Below are positions 1-6,284 of a stretch of DNA of 6,914 bases, one piece after another. Numbering within the stretch: position 1 is the first letter of the stretch; each line of letters opens with the position of its first letter. The DNA comes from Aquificaceae bacterium. Lineage in GTDB: Bacteria; Aquificota; Aquificia; Aquificales; Aquificaceae. The stretch is from the NCBI GenBank assembly GCA_026982025.1, contig JALSHX010000006.1, positions 1 through 6,914 of the forward strand, in the 5' to 3' direction. The position numbers were made by a program, and so were the translations under genes. The notes under the pieces are model-generated. The model worked only from the letters and a program-made list of their open reading frames with translations, searched no databases and had not been told where the DNA came from.

Positions 1-582
1 GAGGTCAAGGACTTCCTTGCTTATCCCTCCGAGACTCTGGATTAGAAATCCACCCGCAACTATGCTTTTCTCGGGACTAACGGAGACATCTATTGAGAGT
101 GAAGAAGGAATCTGTTCCGACTGCTTCAGGTAGTAGTGTATGCTTGAGGAAATATCCCCACCAGCGAGGGGTACTATGCTCGTGTATGGTGTTCCCATTC
201 CAAGCTCCCTGACCACCGTAAGAGTTGGCTCGTCAGAGGAGGAATGCTCAATCATGCCCCTGACCCTTCCTTTACCGTCAGCCTCTGCAATGAAGGTTTT
301 GCCCTCAATTATGCCATCCGCCTTGATCAGGACCTTCTGGGACGATGCGTGTTTTATCATTGAGGTAAGAAGAAGGACTCCCACAATAAGCCTCGCCATT
401 TCAACTAAATTCTCACCCTCAAGGTCATGGATCTTTGCCGCTGTGCTTACGGTTCTTGACGCTTTAAGGGTATAAACCCTTGCGGGCTGTTTTTTGGGGA
501 CTGCAATTACCATGTAATCTCTGTCTTGAAAATACTTCCTCAGGTCTTCCCTCGTCTTATCGCCGAGCTCCTTCTTTATCAT
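1..582 (-). CDS. hslO: Hsp33 redox-regulated chaperone, N-terminal part (cut by window edge)
   Basis: This is the first 194 codons of the 33 kDa chaperonin Hsp33, a cytoplasmic holdase that family knowledge says is switched on by oxidation of a C-terminal zinc centre. That zinc domain (paired CxC and CxxC cysteines) lies beyond the left edge and cannot be checked. The visible part matches the family core: an early strand DYMVIAV (residues 22-28), KADGIIEG near 88-95, a RGMIEH strand, ELGMGTPYTSIVPLAGGDI, SEQIPSSL, and AGGFLIQSL near the edge. The ATG at 582 overlaps the stop of the preceding small gene as ATGA, and no clear Shine-Dalgarno is seen, so coupled translation is likely. The family usually begins close to the DYxVRA-like strand, so about 20 residues here are extra. 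An internal ATG at 513 (residue 24) is an alternative start. It is the last gene seen in the division operon. Confidence 0.9.
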   Translation of the reverse strand, partial: MIKKELGDKTREDLRKYFQDRDYMVIAVPKKQPARVYTLKASRTVSTAAKIHDLEGENLVEMARLIVGVLLLTSMIKHASSQKVLIKADGIIEGKTFIAEADGKGRVRGMIEHSSSDEPTLTVVRELGMGTPYTSIVPLAGGDISSSIHYYLKQSEQIPSSLSIDVSVSPEKSIVAGGFLIQSLGGISKEVLDL

Positions 583-845
583 GACTTATAAATATAAATT
601 CGGACCTTTTTTGCTTCCCTGTCCTCGTTTATGATGACGATGTGGGTAGGGTTATTTATGGGCTTGTTTTTTGAAATCTCATCGGTCCTCTTGTTAAGGT
701 AATAGACATCACCCTCCGGACGGTCATCCGCATTGAACTCGCTTAGGGGAAGCCTTTTAAGGGAGAAGTCGGCGGTCCTGTAGCCGTATATCAGCCCGAG
801 GAGGAAGGAAAAAACTTTGCTCTTGTTGGGGTTAACCGGATTCAC
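579..845 (-). CDS. Small hypothetical protein, 88 aa, between ftsZ and hslO
   Basis: I do not recognise this protein. It has a short hydrophobic patch (residues 11-22, VFSFLLGLIYGY) that is too short and interrupted for a confident membrane span. A charged middle follows (about 25-65), then a C-terminal region with alternating hydrophobic residues (THIVIINED, KVRIYIYK) that looks like two beta strands. There are no cysteines and no signal peptide. It appears genuine because it fills the gap between ftsZ and hslO, starts 10 nt after the ftsZ stop, and ends in a 4-nt ATGA overlap with hslO. Its codon use also matches its neighbours (AGG for Arg). The start is a GTG with no properly spaced Shine-Dalgarno: the nearest GGAG is about 17 nt upstream, inside the end of ftsZ. 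No better in-frame start exists before the upstream stop. It could be a divisome-associated or Hsp33-related protein, but nothing in the sequence shows this. Confidence 0.75.
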   Translation of the reverse strand: MNPVNPNKSKVFSFLLGLIYGYRTADFSLKRLPLSEFNADDRPEGDVYYLNKRTDEISKNKPINNPTHIVIINEDREAKKVRIYIYKS

Positions 846-854
846 GGGATAAAG

Positions 855-860
855 ATTATA
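855..860 (-). promoter_or_regulatory. Possible internal -10 box (TATAAT) at the ftsZ stop codon
   Basis: Read on the minus strand, a perfect TATAAT hexamer spans the end of ftsZ. It sits 9 nt before the GTG of the small gene, so a transcript from it would begin about 3 nt before that GTG. No convincing -35 hexamer lies 16-18 nt upstream (the candidates there read like GTACCT), and the hexamer partly encodes the last FtsZ codons, so chance is a fair explanation. Confidence 0.22.
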
Positions 861-1980
861 TTCTCCTTTTCCTCCTCAGGTACGCGGGAAGGCTGTCGTC
901 GGGTTCTACCGGCTGAATTGATTCTTCGGGGATTGCCTTTTTCATCTCGGGAGCTTCCTTTTTAATAACCCTGAAAGTTGCGGGCTCCTCCTTACTGATT
1001 TCGTCTGCTCTTTCAAAGTCCGTTGCAATGACGGTAACCTTCAAGAGGTCCTCATCGTCTTCCTCAAGGGCGGCGCCGAAGATAACGAGCGGATCCCGGT
1101 TGCTCTGCTCCGTTATGTTGCTAATTGCTTCCTCAACCTCTGCGTAAGGCACATCCTCGCTCACCCAGAGGGTAAGGAGCAGGCGTTTGGCACCTTCAAT
1201 TGAGTTTCCCTCCAGTAAAGGATTGCTTATAGCCTGCTGGACCGCAGTTTCTATCTTTCCCTCTCCTCTTCCCTCTCCCATTCCGATGACCGCAAGTCCT
1301 CCCTTTTCCATGATTGTTTTGACATCCGCAAAGTCTATGTTTATAACCGCGTAGGTTGATATGGTGTTTGTCACCCCCCTCACAACCCTTGATAGAACGC
1401 TGTCTACCTCCCTGAAGGCGTCCTTGAAGGTTAGCATCTTGTTTGCTATCTGTCCGACCCTGTCGTTGTGGATGATAATGTAAGTGTCAACGTGCTCTTT
1501 GAGTTTTTCAAGCCCTTTCATTGCGATCTCTTTTCTGACTCTGTGCTCAAACTTAAAGGGAAGTGTGGCAACGCCTACCGTAAGGATACCCATCTCTTTG
1601 GCGGTCTGGGCAATGACGGGAGCCGCTCCCGTTCCCGTACCGCCACCCAGACCCACTGCAATGAAAAGCATGTCCGTGTCTTTAAGCACTTCTTTTATCT
1701 TGTCAACATCCTCAAAGGCTGCCTGCTCACCTATCTCTGGATTTGAGCCAGCTCCCAGACCCCTCGTTACCTTTTCGCCGATCTGGATCTTGTTGGGAAC
1801 GCTCAGCCTGCTGAGGTGCTGAAGGTCTGTGTTGACCGCAAATACATCAACGCTGTCAATTCCGTCCTGAACCATCTGATTGACCGCGTTTGACCCTCCT
1901 CCGCCGACACCTATGACCTTAATTCTTGTTGGATTCATTCCGTTGTAAGATGAACTTTCAAAGGACTCGGTGCCAAACAT
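856..1980 (-). CDS. ftsZ: Cell division protein FtsZ
   Basis: FtsZ is the tubulin-like GTPase that polymerises into the cytoplasmic division ring. Counting from the ATG at 1980 (374 aa), the glycine-rich T1 loop GVGGGGSN is at about residues 24-31 and the tubulin signature GGGTGTG at 112-118. The PFKFE segment with nucleotide-contacting Glu and Arg is near 141-149. The T7 loop NxDxxD (N214, D216, D219), which completes the GTPase site of the neighbouring subunit, is intact. The linker is short and acidic. The C-terminal peptide has LPAYLRR (364-370), the conserved docking site for FtsA and other partners, followed by a basic tail. An ATG at 1986 is also in frame, but it lies 1 nt after the AGGAGG, whereas the ATG at 1980 lies 7 nt after it, so I prefer 1980. 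The Shine-Dalgarno overlaps the ftsA stop. The N-terminus before the core is Ser/Thr-rich. Confidence 0.98.
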   Translation of the reverse strand: MFGTESFESSSYNGMNPTRIKVIGVGGGGSNAVNQMVQDGIDSVDVFAVNTDLQHLSRLSVPNKIQIGEKVTRGLGAGSNPEIGEQAAFEDVDKIKEVLKDTDMLFIAVGLGGGTGTGAAPVIAQTAKEMGILTVGVATLPFKFEHRVRKEIAMKGLEKLKEHVDTYIIIHNDRVGQIANKMLTFKDAFREVDSVLSRVVRGVTNTISTYAVINIDFADVKTIMEKGGLAVIGMGEGRGEGKIETAVQQAISNPLLEGNSIEGAKRLLLTLWVSEDVPYAEVEEAISNITEQSNRDPLVIFGAALEEDDEDLLKVTVIATDFERADEISKEEPATFRVIKKEAPEMKKAIPEESIQPVEPDDSLPAYLRRKRRI

Positions 1981-1987
1981 AGCCATC

Positions 1988-1993
1988 CCTCCT
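1988..1993 (-). promoter_or_regulatory. ftsZ Shine-Dalgarno AGGAGG overlapping the ftsA stop
   Basis: A perfect AGGAGG read on the minus strand begins within the TAG stop of ftsA. Its spacing is 1 nt to the first ATG (1986) and 7 nt to the second (1980), which favours the second as the FtsZ start and suggests translation of ftsZ coupled to termination of ftsA. Confidence 0.8.
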
Positions 1994-3230
1994 AAAGTAT
2001 TTCCCTGAGGAACTCCTTGACCTTATCAAAGAAGTCCCTCACCTTGGGACTGTTGTTGTTAACCGCCACCTTCCTTTCCGAAATAAGTCCCTCCGGAGAT
2101 ACCCCGAATCTCAGGAGGCCTACCGCGGTTGCATACATCGGGTCCTCAATCTTTTCTTTCAGTCCCACGAGGTCCGCAGGTTTTCCTATCCGCACGGGTA
2201 GATCCATAAACCTTTCCGCAAACTCCTTGATTCCCGTAAGGTTTGCCGTTCCGCCCGTTAGAACGATTCCCGCGTTGGCGTTCTCAATTTTAAATCCGAG
2301 AGCTTCAATGTGGTTTGCTATCTTCTCAAGTATCTCCTCAAGCCTTATTTGAATCACTTCAGCCAGCCTTCTCTTTTCAATGGTAACCTCCCTCACTTCA
2401 CCTCTCGGCTTTATTTTTAGGATTTCGTCTTCCTTTACCATGTCCATGAGAGCAACTCCGCTTTCTTTTTTTATCCTTTCAGCCTCTTCCTGATCAACTT
2501 TCATGAAGTAGCTTATATCTTTGGTTATGTTATTTCCCGCAAGTGGGATACTCCCGGTAATCACAGGATAGCCGTCAAGGAAAAGAACGAAATCCGTTAA
2601 GCCCGCACCAATGTCAAGCAAAAGCACTCCGTCATCTTTTTCCTCTTCTCTCAGCACCGCCTTTGCTGAAGCAAGGGGGCTTGCAATGCGGGAAGTGGGG
2701 TAGAATCCTGCGGAGGTGACCGCCTTTTCTAAATTTCTGCTAAGTGTGGTACCCACCTTAACGATGTGAACCTGAGCAGTTAACTTTGACCCTATCAGAC
2801 CCACCGGGTCTTCTATGCCTTCCTGATCGTCAAGGGTGTAGCGCCTCGGAACTGCGTGAATTATCTCGTAGCCGTCCTCTTTGCCCTTCGCAATACTCCT
2901 GTCAAGAAGTCTCGTTATATGATCCTGTTCAACCTCAACGGGGCTCGGTGATATGTTGACCGTATCCCTCTCGTTCTGGCTCTTTATACTCGGTCCCGAA
3001 ACATTTATAACGACATTTCCTACCTTTTGACCGGACATCTCCTCCGCTTCCCTTACCGCAGATGCAATGGATCTTGCCGAAACTTCAAGTCTTGTCACGG
3101 AACCTTTGTCTATACCCCTTGATTTTGCGATTCCCACACCTACTATGTGAACATCTCCGTATGTGTCAACCTCCCCTATGAGTGCTACTATCTTATCTGT
3201 GCCAATATCAACAGAGGCAACCGTTCTCAT
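1992..3230 (-). CDS. ftsA: Cell division protein FtsA
   Basis: FtsA is the actin-like ATPase that anchors FtsZ filaments to the inner face of the membrane and recruits later divisome proteins. The 412-residue length is normal. The actin-fold signatures are present: phosphate-1 VDIGTDKIVALIG (7-19), phosphate-2 LLLDIGAGLTDFVLF (203-217) and the adenosine motif GIVLTGGTANLTG (321-333). The 1C domain specific to FtsA fits residues about 85-165, including the conserved HAVPRRYTLDD. The C-terminal 17 residues (KVRDFFDKVKEFLREIL) form an amphipathic helix, the expected membrane-targeting sequence. The start is ATG, with AGGTG just upstream overlapping the ftsQ stop, 7 nt between the genes. It lies directly upstream of ftsZ, the classic ftsA-ftsZ pair. 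Confidence 0.98.
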   Translation of the reverse strand: MRTVASVDIGTDKIVALIGEVDTYGDVHIVGVGIAKSRGIDKGSVTRLEVSARSIASAVREAEEMSGQKVGNVVINVSGPSIKSQNERDTVNISPSPVEVEQDHITRLLDRSIAKGKEDGYEIIHAVPRRYTLDDQEGIEDPVGLIGSKLTAQVHIVKVGTTLSRNLEKAVTSAGFYPTSRIASPLASAKAVLREEEKDDGVLLLDIGAGLTDFVLFLDGYPVITGSIPLAGNNITKDISYFMKVDQEEAERIKKESGVALMDMVKEDEILKIKPRGEVREVTIEKRRLAEVIQIRLEEILEKIANHIEALGFKIENANAGIVLTGGTANLTGIKEFAERFMDLPVRIGKPADLVGLKEKIEDPMYATAVGLLRFGVSPEGLISERKVAVNNNSPKVRDFFDKVKEFLREIL

Positions 3231-3237
3231 AACACCT

Positions 3238-3951
3238 TTAATTTCTTACTAAGATAAACCTGTCATACCTCAAATCAACTATCTCCTGCGGTAAATTATA
3301 AATCATTTTGAACCTTTCAGAAATGTTGGCGGGAAGAAGCTGAAGGGAAGGGAGTGTAACAACCTTACCGGGTAGTTTTACAGTTATACGGTCATTTTTA
3401 ACATAGATTTTCTTAACAGGTAAGTTACTTTTTAAAACAGCCTCGTAAAGTTTGGAAAAGCCCGTAATGAGAGAGTCCATGTTGCCAGTTATAACAAGCG
3501 GTAGTTTCCTTCCTTCCTTTCCTGTAGGAGGAAATGTGTAGCCGTCTTTGTCAATGAGTAGAACTCCCTTATTCGTGTTTATTCTCGCGACGGGAATTCT
3601 CTCTTCAACCCTCACCCTGAGTGCAACGCCTCCAAGACCAAAGTCCTTGCTCAAAAACACCTTCCTAACTCTGCCATTGGACTTCTCGTTTAGTGCGAAG
3701 AGAAGGTCATCACTCTTTAACTTCATAAGGTTTGGCTCCATTCTCATAACGGTTTTTATTATCTCTTCCTCCTTGAGGGTCACATTTCCCTCCACAATTA
3801 TTTTGCTCACCTGAAAGAAAGGAAGCTTGAGAATTAGGGATGGGGTGTAAAAGCCTGCAAGTGCCATTATGGTTATCCAGGCTGGAAAAACAAGTGCTGA
3901 CAATAGCTTCCTTACCTTCTCGCCCTTCCCTTGCGTGTCTCCGTAGGCCAC
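3238..3951 (-). CDS. ftsQ: Cell division protein FtsQ (POTRA domain)
   Basis: FtsQ (DivIB family) is a bitopic membrane protein that links the cytoplasmic ring to the periplasmic septal synthesis machinery through FtsB/FtsL. The 237-residue protein has a very short cytoplasmic tail (about 15 residues, positively charged KVRK). One membrane span follows at about 17-41. A POTRA domain starts at FFQVSKIIVEGN (45-56), runs through an alpha segment with LKxxxL-like spacing, and ends at VEERIPVARI (115-124). A beta domain fills the rest and finishes with the typical VDLRYDRFILVR (225-236). The start is GTG at 3951, preceded by GGAGG with 5 nt spacing. The gene lies between ddl and ftsA, exactly where ftsQ is expected. 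Sequence conservation in this family is low, so the call rests on architecture plus position. Confidence 0.95.
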   Translation of the reverse strand: MAYGDTQGKGEKVRKLLSALVFPAWITIMALAGFYTPSLILKLPFFQVSKIIVEGNVTLKEEEIIKTVMRMEPNLMKLKSDDLLFALNEKSNGRVRKVFLSKDFGLGGVALRVRVEERIPVARINTNKGVLLIDKDGYTFPPTGKEGRKLPLVITGNMDSLITGFSKLYEAVLKSNLPVKKIYVKNDRITVKLPGKVVTLPSLQLLPANISERFKMIYNLPQEIVDLRYDRFILVRN

Positions 3952-3956
3952 ATCTC

Positions 3957-3961
3957 CCTCC
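3957..3961 (-). promoter_or_regulatory. ftsQ Shine-Dalgarno GGAGG supporting a GTG start
   Basis: GGAGG read on the minus strand lies 5 nt before the GTG at 3951, in the 16-nt spacer after the ddl stop. An overlapping ATG at 3953 is in another frame and does not open the gene, so this site supports GTG as the true start. Confidence 0.75.
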
Positions 3962-3967
3962 GATGTC

Positions 3968-4834
3968 TCAGCTTATAATTATAGACAACATTTCCGTAAA
4001 ATCTATACCTTCTTTTGCACAAGCCATGGGAAAGAGACTGAGCTCGGTCATTCCCGGTATGGTGTTTACTTCAAGAACAAAGGGATAACCCTCCTCATCA
4101 ACTCTGAAATCAACCCTTGAAAAGTCTTTAAGCTCCAGAACACGGTGGACCTTAAGGGCTATTTCCTGAAGTTTGCCGGCGAGAATTTCGTCTTCAAGGA
4201 ACCGGTACTCGGATTCTCCCTTTGTGTATTTGCTTTTGTAATCATACACACCGCTTCGCGGTATTATTTCTATAACGGGAAGGGCTTTGTCCTTGAGAAT
4301 CCCAACCGTCATGTCCTTTCCTCTTATGTATGGCTCAATAAGAGCCTTATCGGTTATCTCAAATACTTCTTTAACAGCATTTTCAAGTTCCTTTGGCTTT
4401 TTCACCACCTTTAAACCTACGCTGGAACCCTGATCTGCGGGTTTGACCACCGCGGGAAATCTGTCCCAGTAAAACTTTTTCCCCTTTTTTACGCACACCC
4501 AGTCGGGTGTAGGTATTCCTTCAAACCTGAGGATTTTTTTGGTGAATTCTTTGTCCATTGCAAGAGCACTGCCGAGAACCCCGGTACCCACATAGGGAAT
4601 TCCCAATATGTCAAGCAGTCCCTGAACCCTTCCGTCCTCACCGTAAGGTCCGTGAAGGGCTATAAAAACGAGGTCGGGATTCTCTTCTATCAGGTTTGCG
4701 GGGAAGTTTTCCTGAGTATCAATTTCTACAACCTGATGACCGAGTTTCCTCAGACCCTCCGCTACCGCGCTCCCGGTTTTCAGGGAAATTTCCCTTTCAG
4801 AGGACCTTCCACCCATCAGAACCGCAATCTTCAA
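3968..4834 (-). CDS. ddl: D-alanine--D-alanine ligase
   Basis: This ATP-grasp enzyme joins two D-alanines for the peptidoglycan stem peptide in the cytoplasm. The 288 residues are at the compact end of the family. Visible landmarks are VLMGGRSSEREISL (5-18) with the substrate-binding Glu13, and HGPYGEDG (61-68). The ATP-grasp segments PAVVKPADQGSSVG (127-140) and ALIEPYI (164-170) follow. The omega loop is YDYKSKY (197-203), with Lys202-Tyr203 as in true D-Ala-D-Ala ligases rather than D-lactate types. Arg240 and the metal-binding residues Asp242, Glu255 and Asn257 are followed by PGMTELS (260-266). The start is an unusual TTG at 4834, supported by GAGGAGG 9 nt upstream. The next in-frame ATG (residue 7) would delete the first beta strand. 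The gene overlaps the end of murB by 38 nt. Confidence 0.96.
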   Translation of the reverse strand: MKIAVLMGGRSSEREISLKTGSAVAEGLRKLGHQVVEIDTQENFPANLIEENPDLVFIALHGPYGEDGRVQGLLDILGIPYVGTGVLGSALAMDKEFTKKILRFEGIPTPDWVCVKKGKKFYWDRFPAVVKPADQGSSVGLKVVKKPKELENAVKEVFEITDKALIEPYIRGKDMTVGILKDKALPVIEIIPRSGVYDYKSKYTKGESEYRFLEDEILAGKLQEIALKVHRVLELKDFSRVDFRVDEEGYPFVLEVNTIPGMTELSLFPMACAKEGIDFTEMLSIIIS

Positions 4835-5687
4835 CCAGCCTTACCTCCTCTTCAAGTCTGTACCCAGTTTCCTGCTTTACCCTTTCCTTTGCCGTCTCAA
4901 TTAGCTCAAGTACTTCGCCGAAAGTTGCACCTCCGTGATTGATGAGAAAGTTAGCGTGAACTTCGGAAAAAGATACATTGCCGACCCTCTTCCCTTTCAT
5001 TCCTGAGATTTCCAGAAGCCTTCCCGCCTTCTCTCCGTCCGGATTCTTGAAGGTTGATCCCGATGTTTTCCTGTTTATAGGTTGAGTTGACCTCCTTCTT
5101 TCCCTGATTATTCTGAACTCTTCGGAAATGGGTGCGGAGGACCTGCGAAGCGAGAGGGTTATTTCGGTTATTATTCCTGCATGCGGAAAAGGGGAAGTTC
5201 TGTACCCCAGCTCTAATTCATTCCCTTCAACCTCTTCAATTTCACCATCCCACCTGACAAAACGGACCCTTTCAAGGAAGTCTCCTATTTCCGCCCCGAA
5301 AGCTCCTGCGTTCATAGCAACAGCTCCGCCCACCGTTGCAGGAAACCCCATCAGTCGGTATATTCCCTTCAGATTTTCCTTGACCGCAAGGGAGATAATT
5401 TCCTTAAGAGGTGTGCCTGCGCTGACGCGGACCCTGATAAAGTTTCCCATGTCCTCAACACGCGGGGGATAAAACTCCTCAACTTTTATTACAAGACCCC
5501 TCACATCTCCGAAAATGGTGTTTGAACCTCCCCCAAGAAGATAAAGGGGAATTCCTTCTTTTTTAGCGAACCTGACCGCCTCAATTAACTCTTCAACCCT
5601 TCTAACCTTAACAAAGTACTCCGCCTTTCCTCCTATTCCGATTGAGGTCAGGTTAGAAAGGGGGTAGTCTTTCTCAAAATCCACCAC
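4797..5687 (-). CDS. murB: UDP-N-acetylenolpyruvoylglucosamine reductase (type II MurB)
   Basis: MurB is the cytoplasmic flavoenzyme that uses NADPH to reduce enolpyruvyl-UDP-GlcNAc to UDP-MurNAc, the second committed step of peptidoglycan synthesis. FAD-binding landmarks are LLGGGSNTIFGD (50-61) and GFPATVGGAVAMNAGAFG (114-131). YRTSPF (162-167) carries the conserved Arg. The catalytic serine sits in SGSTFKNP (Ser211), and the terminal catalytic Glu in LEEEVRL (about Glu281). The 296-residue length, lacking the extra lid region of the E. coli enzyme, fits type II MurB. The start is taken as GTG 5687, the first of two tandem GTG codons, 2 nt after the kinase gene's TAG. No in-frame ATG or properly spaced Shine-Dalgarno is seen, and an in-frame stop lies just upstream at 5700-5702. 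Reinitiation after the upstream gene is likely. The second GTG (5684) is equally possible. Confidence 0.96.
   Translation of the reverse strand: MVDFEKDYPLSNLTSIGIGGKAEYFVKVRRVEELIEAVRFAKKEGIPLYLLGGGSNTIFGDVRGLVIKVEEFYPPRVEDMGNFIRVRVSAGTPLKEIISLAVKENLKGIYRLMGFPATVGGAVAMNAGAFGAEIGDFLERVRFVRWDGEIEEVEGNELELGYRTSPFPHAGIITEITLSLRRSSAPISEEFRIIRERRRSTQPINRKTSGSTFKNPDGEKAGRLLEISGMKGKRVGNVSFSEVHANFLINHGGATFGEVLELIETAKERVKQETGYRLEEEVRLVEDCGSDGWKVL
4844..4850 (-). promoter_or_regulatory. ddl Shine-Dalgarno GAGGAGG inside murB, supporting a TTG start
   Basis: GAGGAGG read on the minus strand lies within the murB coding sequence, 9 nt before the TTG at 4834. A second weaker AAGG is 4 nt before it. It supports the TTG start and the 38-nt overlap of ddl with murB. 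Confidence 0.75.
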
Positions 5688-5689
5688 CT

Positions 5690-6268
5690 CTATTTTATCT
5701 TAGCGGTTATTTCTTTAAATACTACATCGGGCTTCCTGATATACTCTTTTCCGAGTCTGATAGCTTCCTCAAGGGTCAGTAATCCCTCCTTTGAAAGGTA
5801 CTGAAGGAGCTGTGGCACATTTGAGGGTCTTTCAGAAAATCCGCCTCTGTCAAAATCAATTATAAACACTTCACCACTTTCGGAGACCAGTACATTGCTT
5901 CTTAGGTCATTAAGCTCACCGTGTTTTATCCCGAGGTCGTCAAGTTTTTTTGCGAGTTTTAAAAGTTGAAGGGCCATTTTTGTCCTGTTTTGGTGATTTA
6001 AAGGTGTTTTTTTCAGGGGTAGTCCATCAATGTATTCGTAAACAAAAAAGTTTATCCCCCTAAGAAGAATCCGGGGGAATCCTTGAGTACTTTTAAGGCT
6101 TTCAAGGATTTCTGCCTCTTTCTGAATTGCGTGCTCCTTTTCTTCGGACCTTGCCACTTTAACTGCAACAAGCTTCCCATTCCATAGAGCTCTGTAAACT
6201 ATCCCCCTCCAGCCTTTTCCAATCGCTGTGAGTTCCTCAAGTTCATCTTTAAAATCTACAAACTTCAT
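5690..6268 (-). CDS. Small protein-kinase-fold protein heading the division operon
   Basis: A soluble 192-residue protein with the elements of a compact, probably archaeal-like or RIO/Bud32-like, protein kinase. It has a glycine loop GKGWRG (17-22), VAVKVA with the ATP-binding Lys37, and a helix-C Glu in KEAEILE (50-56). A hinge [11 protein letters not shown] (75-85) follows. The catalytic-loop region is [10 protein letters not shown] (116-125), and IIDFDRGG (136-143) stands for DFG. The catalytic loop is odd: the usual HxD Asp is Glu118, an Asp follows three residues later, and the loop is longer than HGDLxxxN. The C-lobe after DFG is tiny (about 50 residues). From memory it recalls predicted kinases grouped as COG2112, which is unverified. 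An open frame continues upstream to 6472, but that part overlaps purE and is not kinase-like. ATG 6268 precedes the first kinase strand, with AGGA 12 nt upstream. It ends 2 nt before murB. Target unknown. Confidence 0.85.
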   Translation of the reverse strand: MKFVDFKDELEELTAIGKGWRGIVYRALWNGKLVAVKVARSEEKEHAIQKEAEILESLKSTQGFPRILLRGINFFVYEYIDGLPLKKTPLNHQNRTKMALQLLKLAKKLDDLGIKHGELNDLRSNVLVSESGEVFIIDFDRGGFSERPSNVPQLLQYLSKEGLLTLEEAIRLGKEYIRKPDVVFKEITAKIK

Positions 6269-6278
6269 GAAATATAAT
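6249..6278 (+). promoter_or_regulatory. Candidate purE promoter, apparently giving a leaderless mRNA
   Basis: A perfect TATAAT at 6273-6278 is preceded by TTAAAA at 6249-6254 (4 of 6 matches to TTGACA) with an 18-nt spacer. The usual distance from the -10 box puts the transcription start at about 6285, the A of the purE ATG. No Shine-Dalgarno precedes that ATG, which agrees with a leaderless transcript. The -35 part lies inside the kinase gene's first codons. The same AT-rich core reads TATATT on the minus strand, too close to the kinase ATG (2 nt) to serve it with a normal leader. Confidence 0.55.
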
Positions 6279-6284
6279 TTTCCT

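Noticed and set aside
140..475. Plus-strand open frame of 111 codons
   Set aside because: It is antisense to hslO, whose minus-strand translation shows clear family motifs. It has no matching protein features.
1468..1822. Two plus-strand open frames opposite ftsZ
   Set aside because: Both are shadows of the conserved FtsZ GTPase core, and no Shine-Dalgarno or family motif supports them.
3978..3983. Minus-strand TATAAT at the end of ddl as a ftsQ promoter
   Set aside because: It lies in the Ile-rich last codons of Ddl, and no -35-like hexamer is found at the right spacing.
4145..4942. Plus-strand open frames opposite ddl and the end of murB
   Set aside because: They are low-complexity shadow translations, while the opposite strand encodes intact Ddl and MurB.
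6228..6284. Longer purE frame with a serine-rich start
   Set aside because: It is antisense to the kinase start, the serine run is the complement of its Glu-rich codons, and the purE core begins near 6285.
6269..6284. Rho-independent terminator or operator hairpin between the kinase gene and purE
   Set aside because: The 16 bases hold only an AT-rich near-palindrome with no stem followed by a T run.
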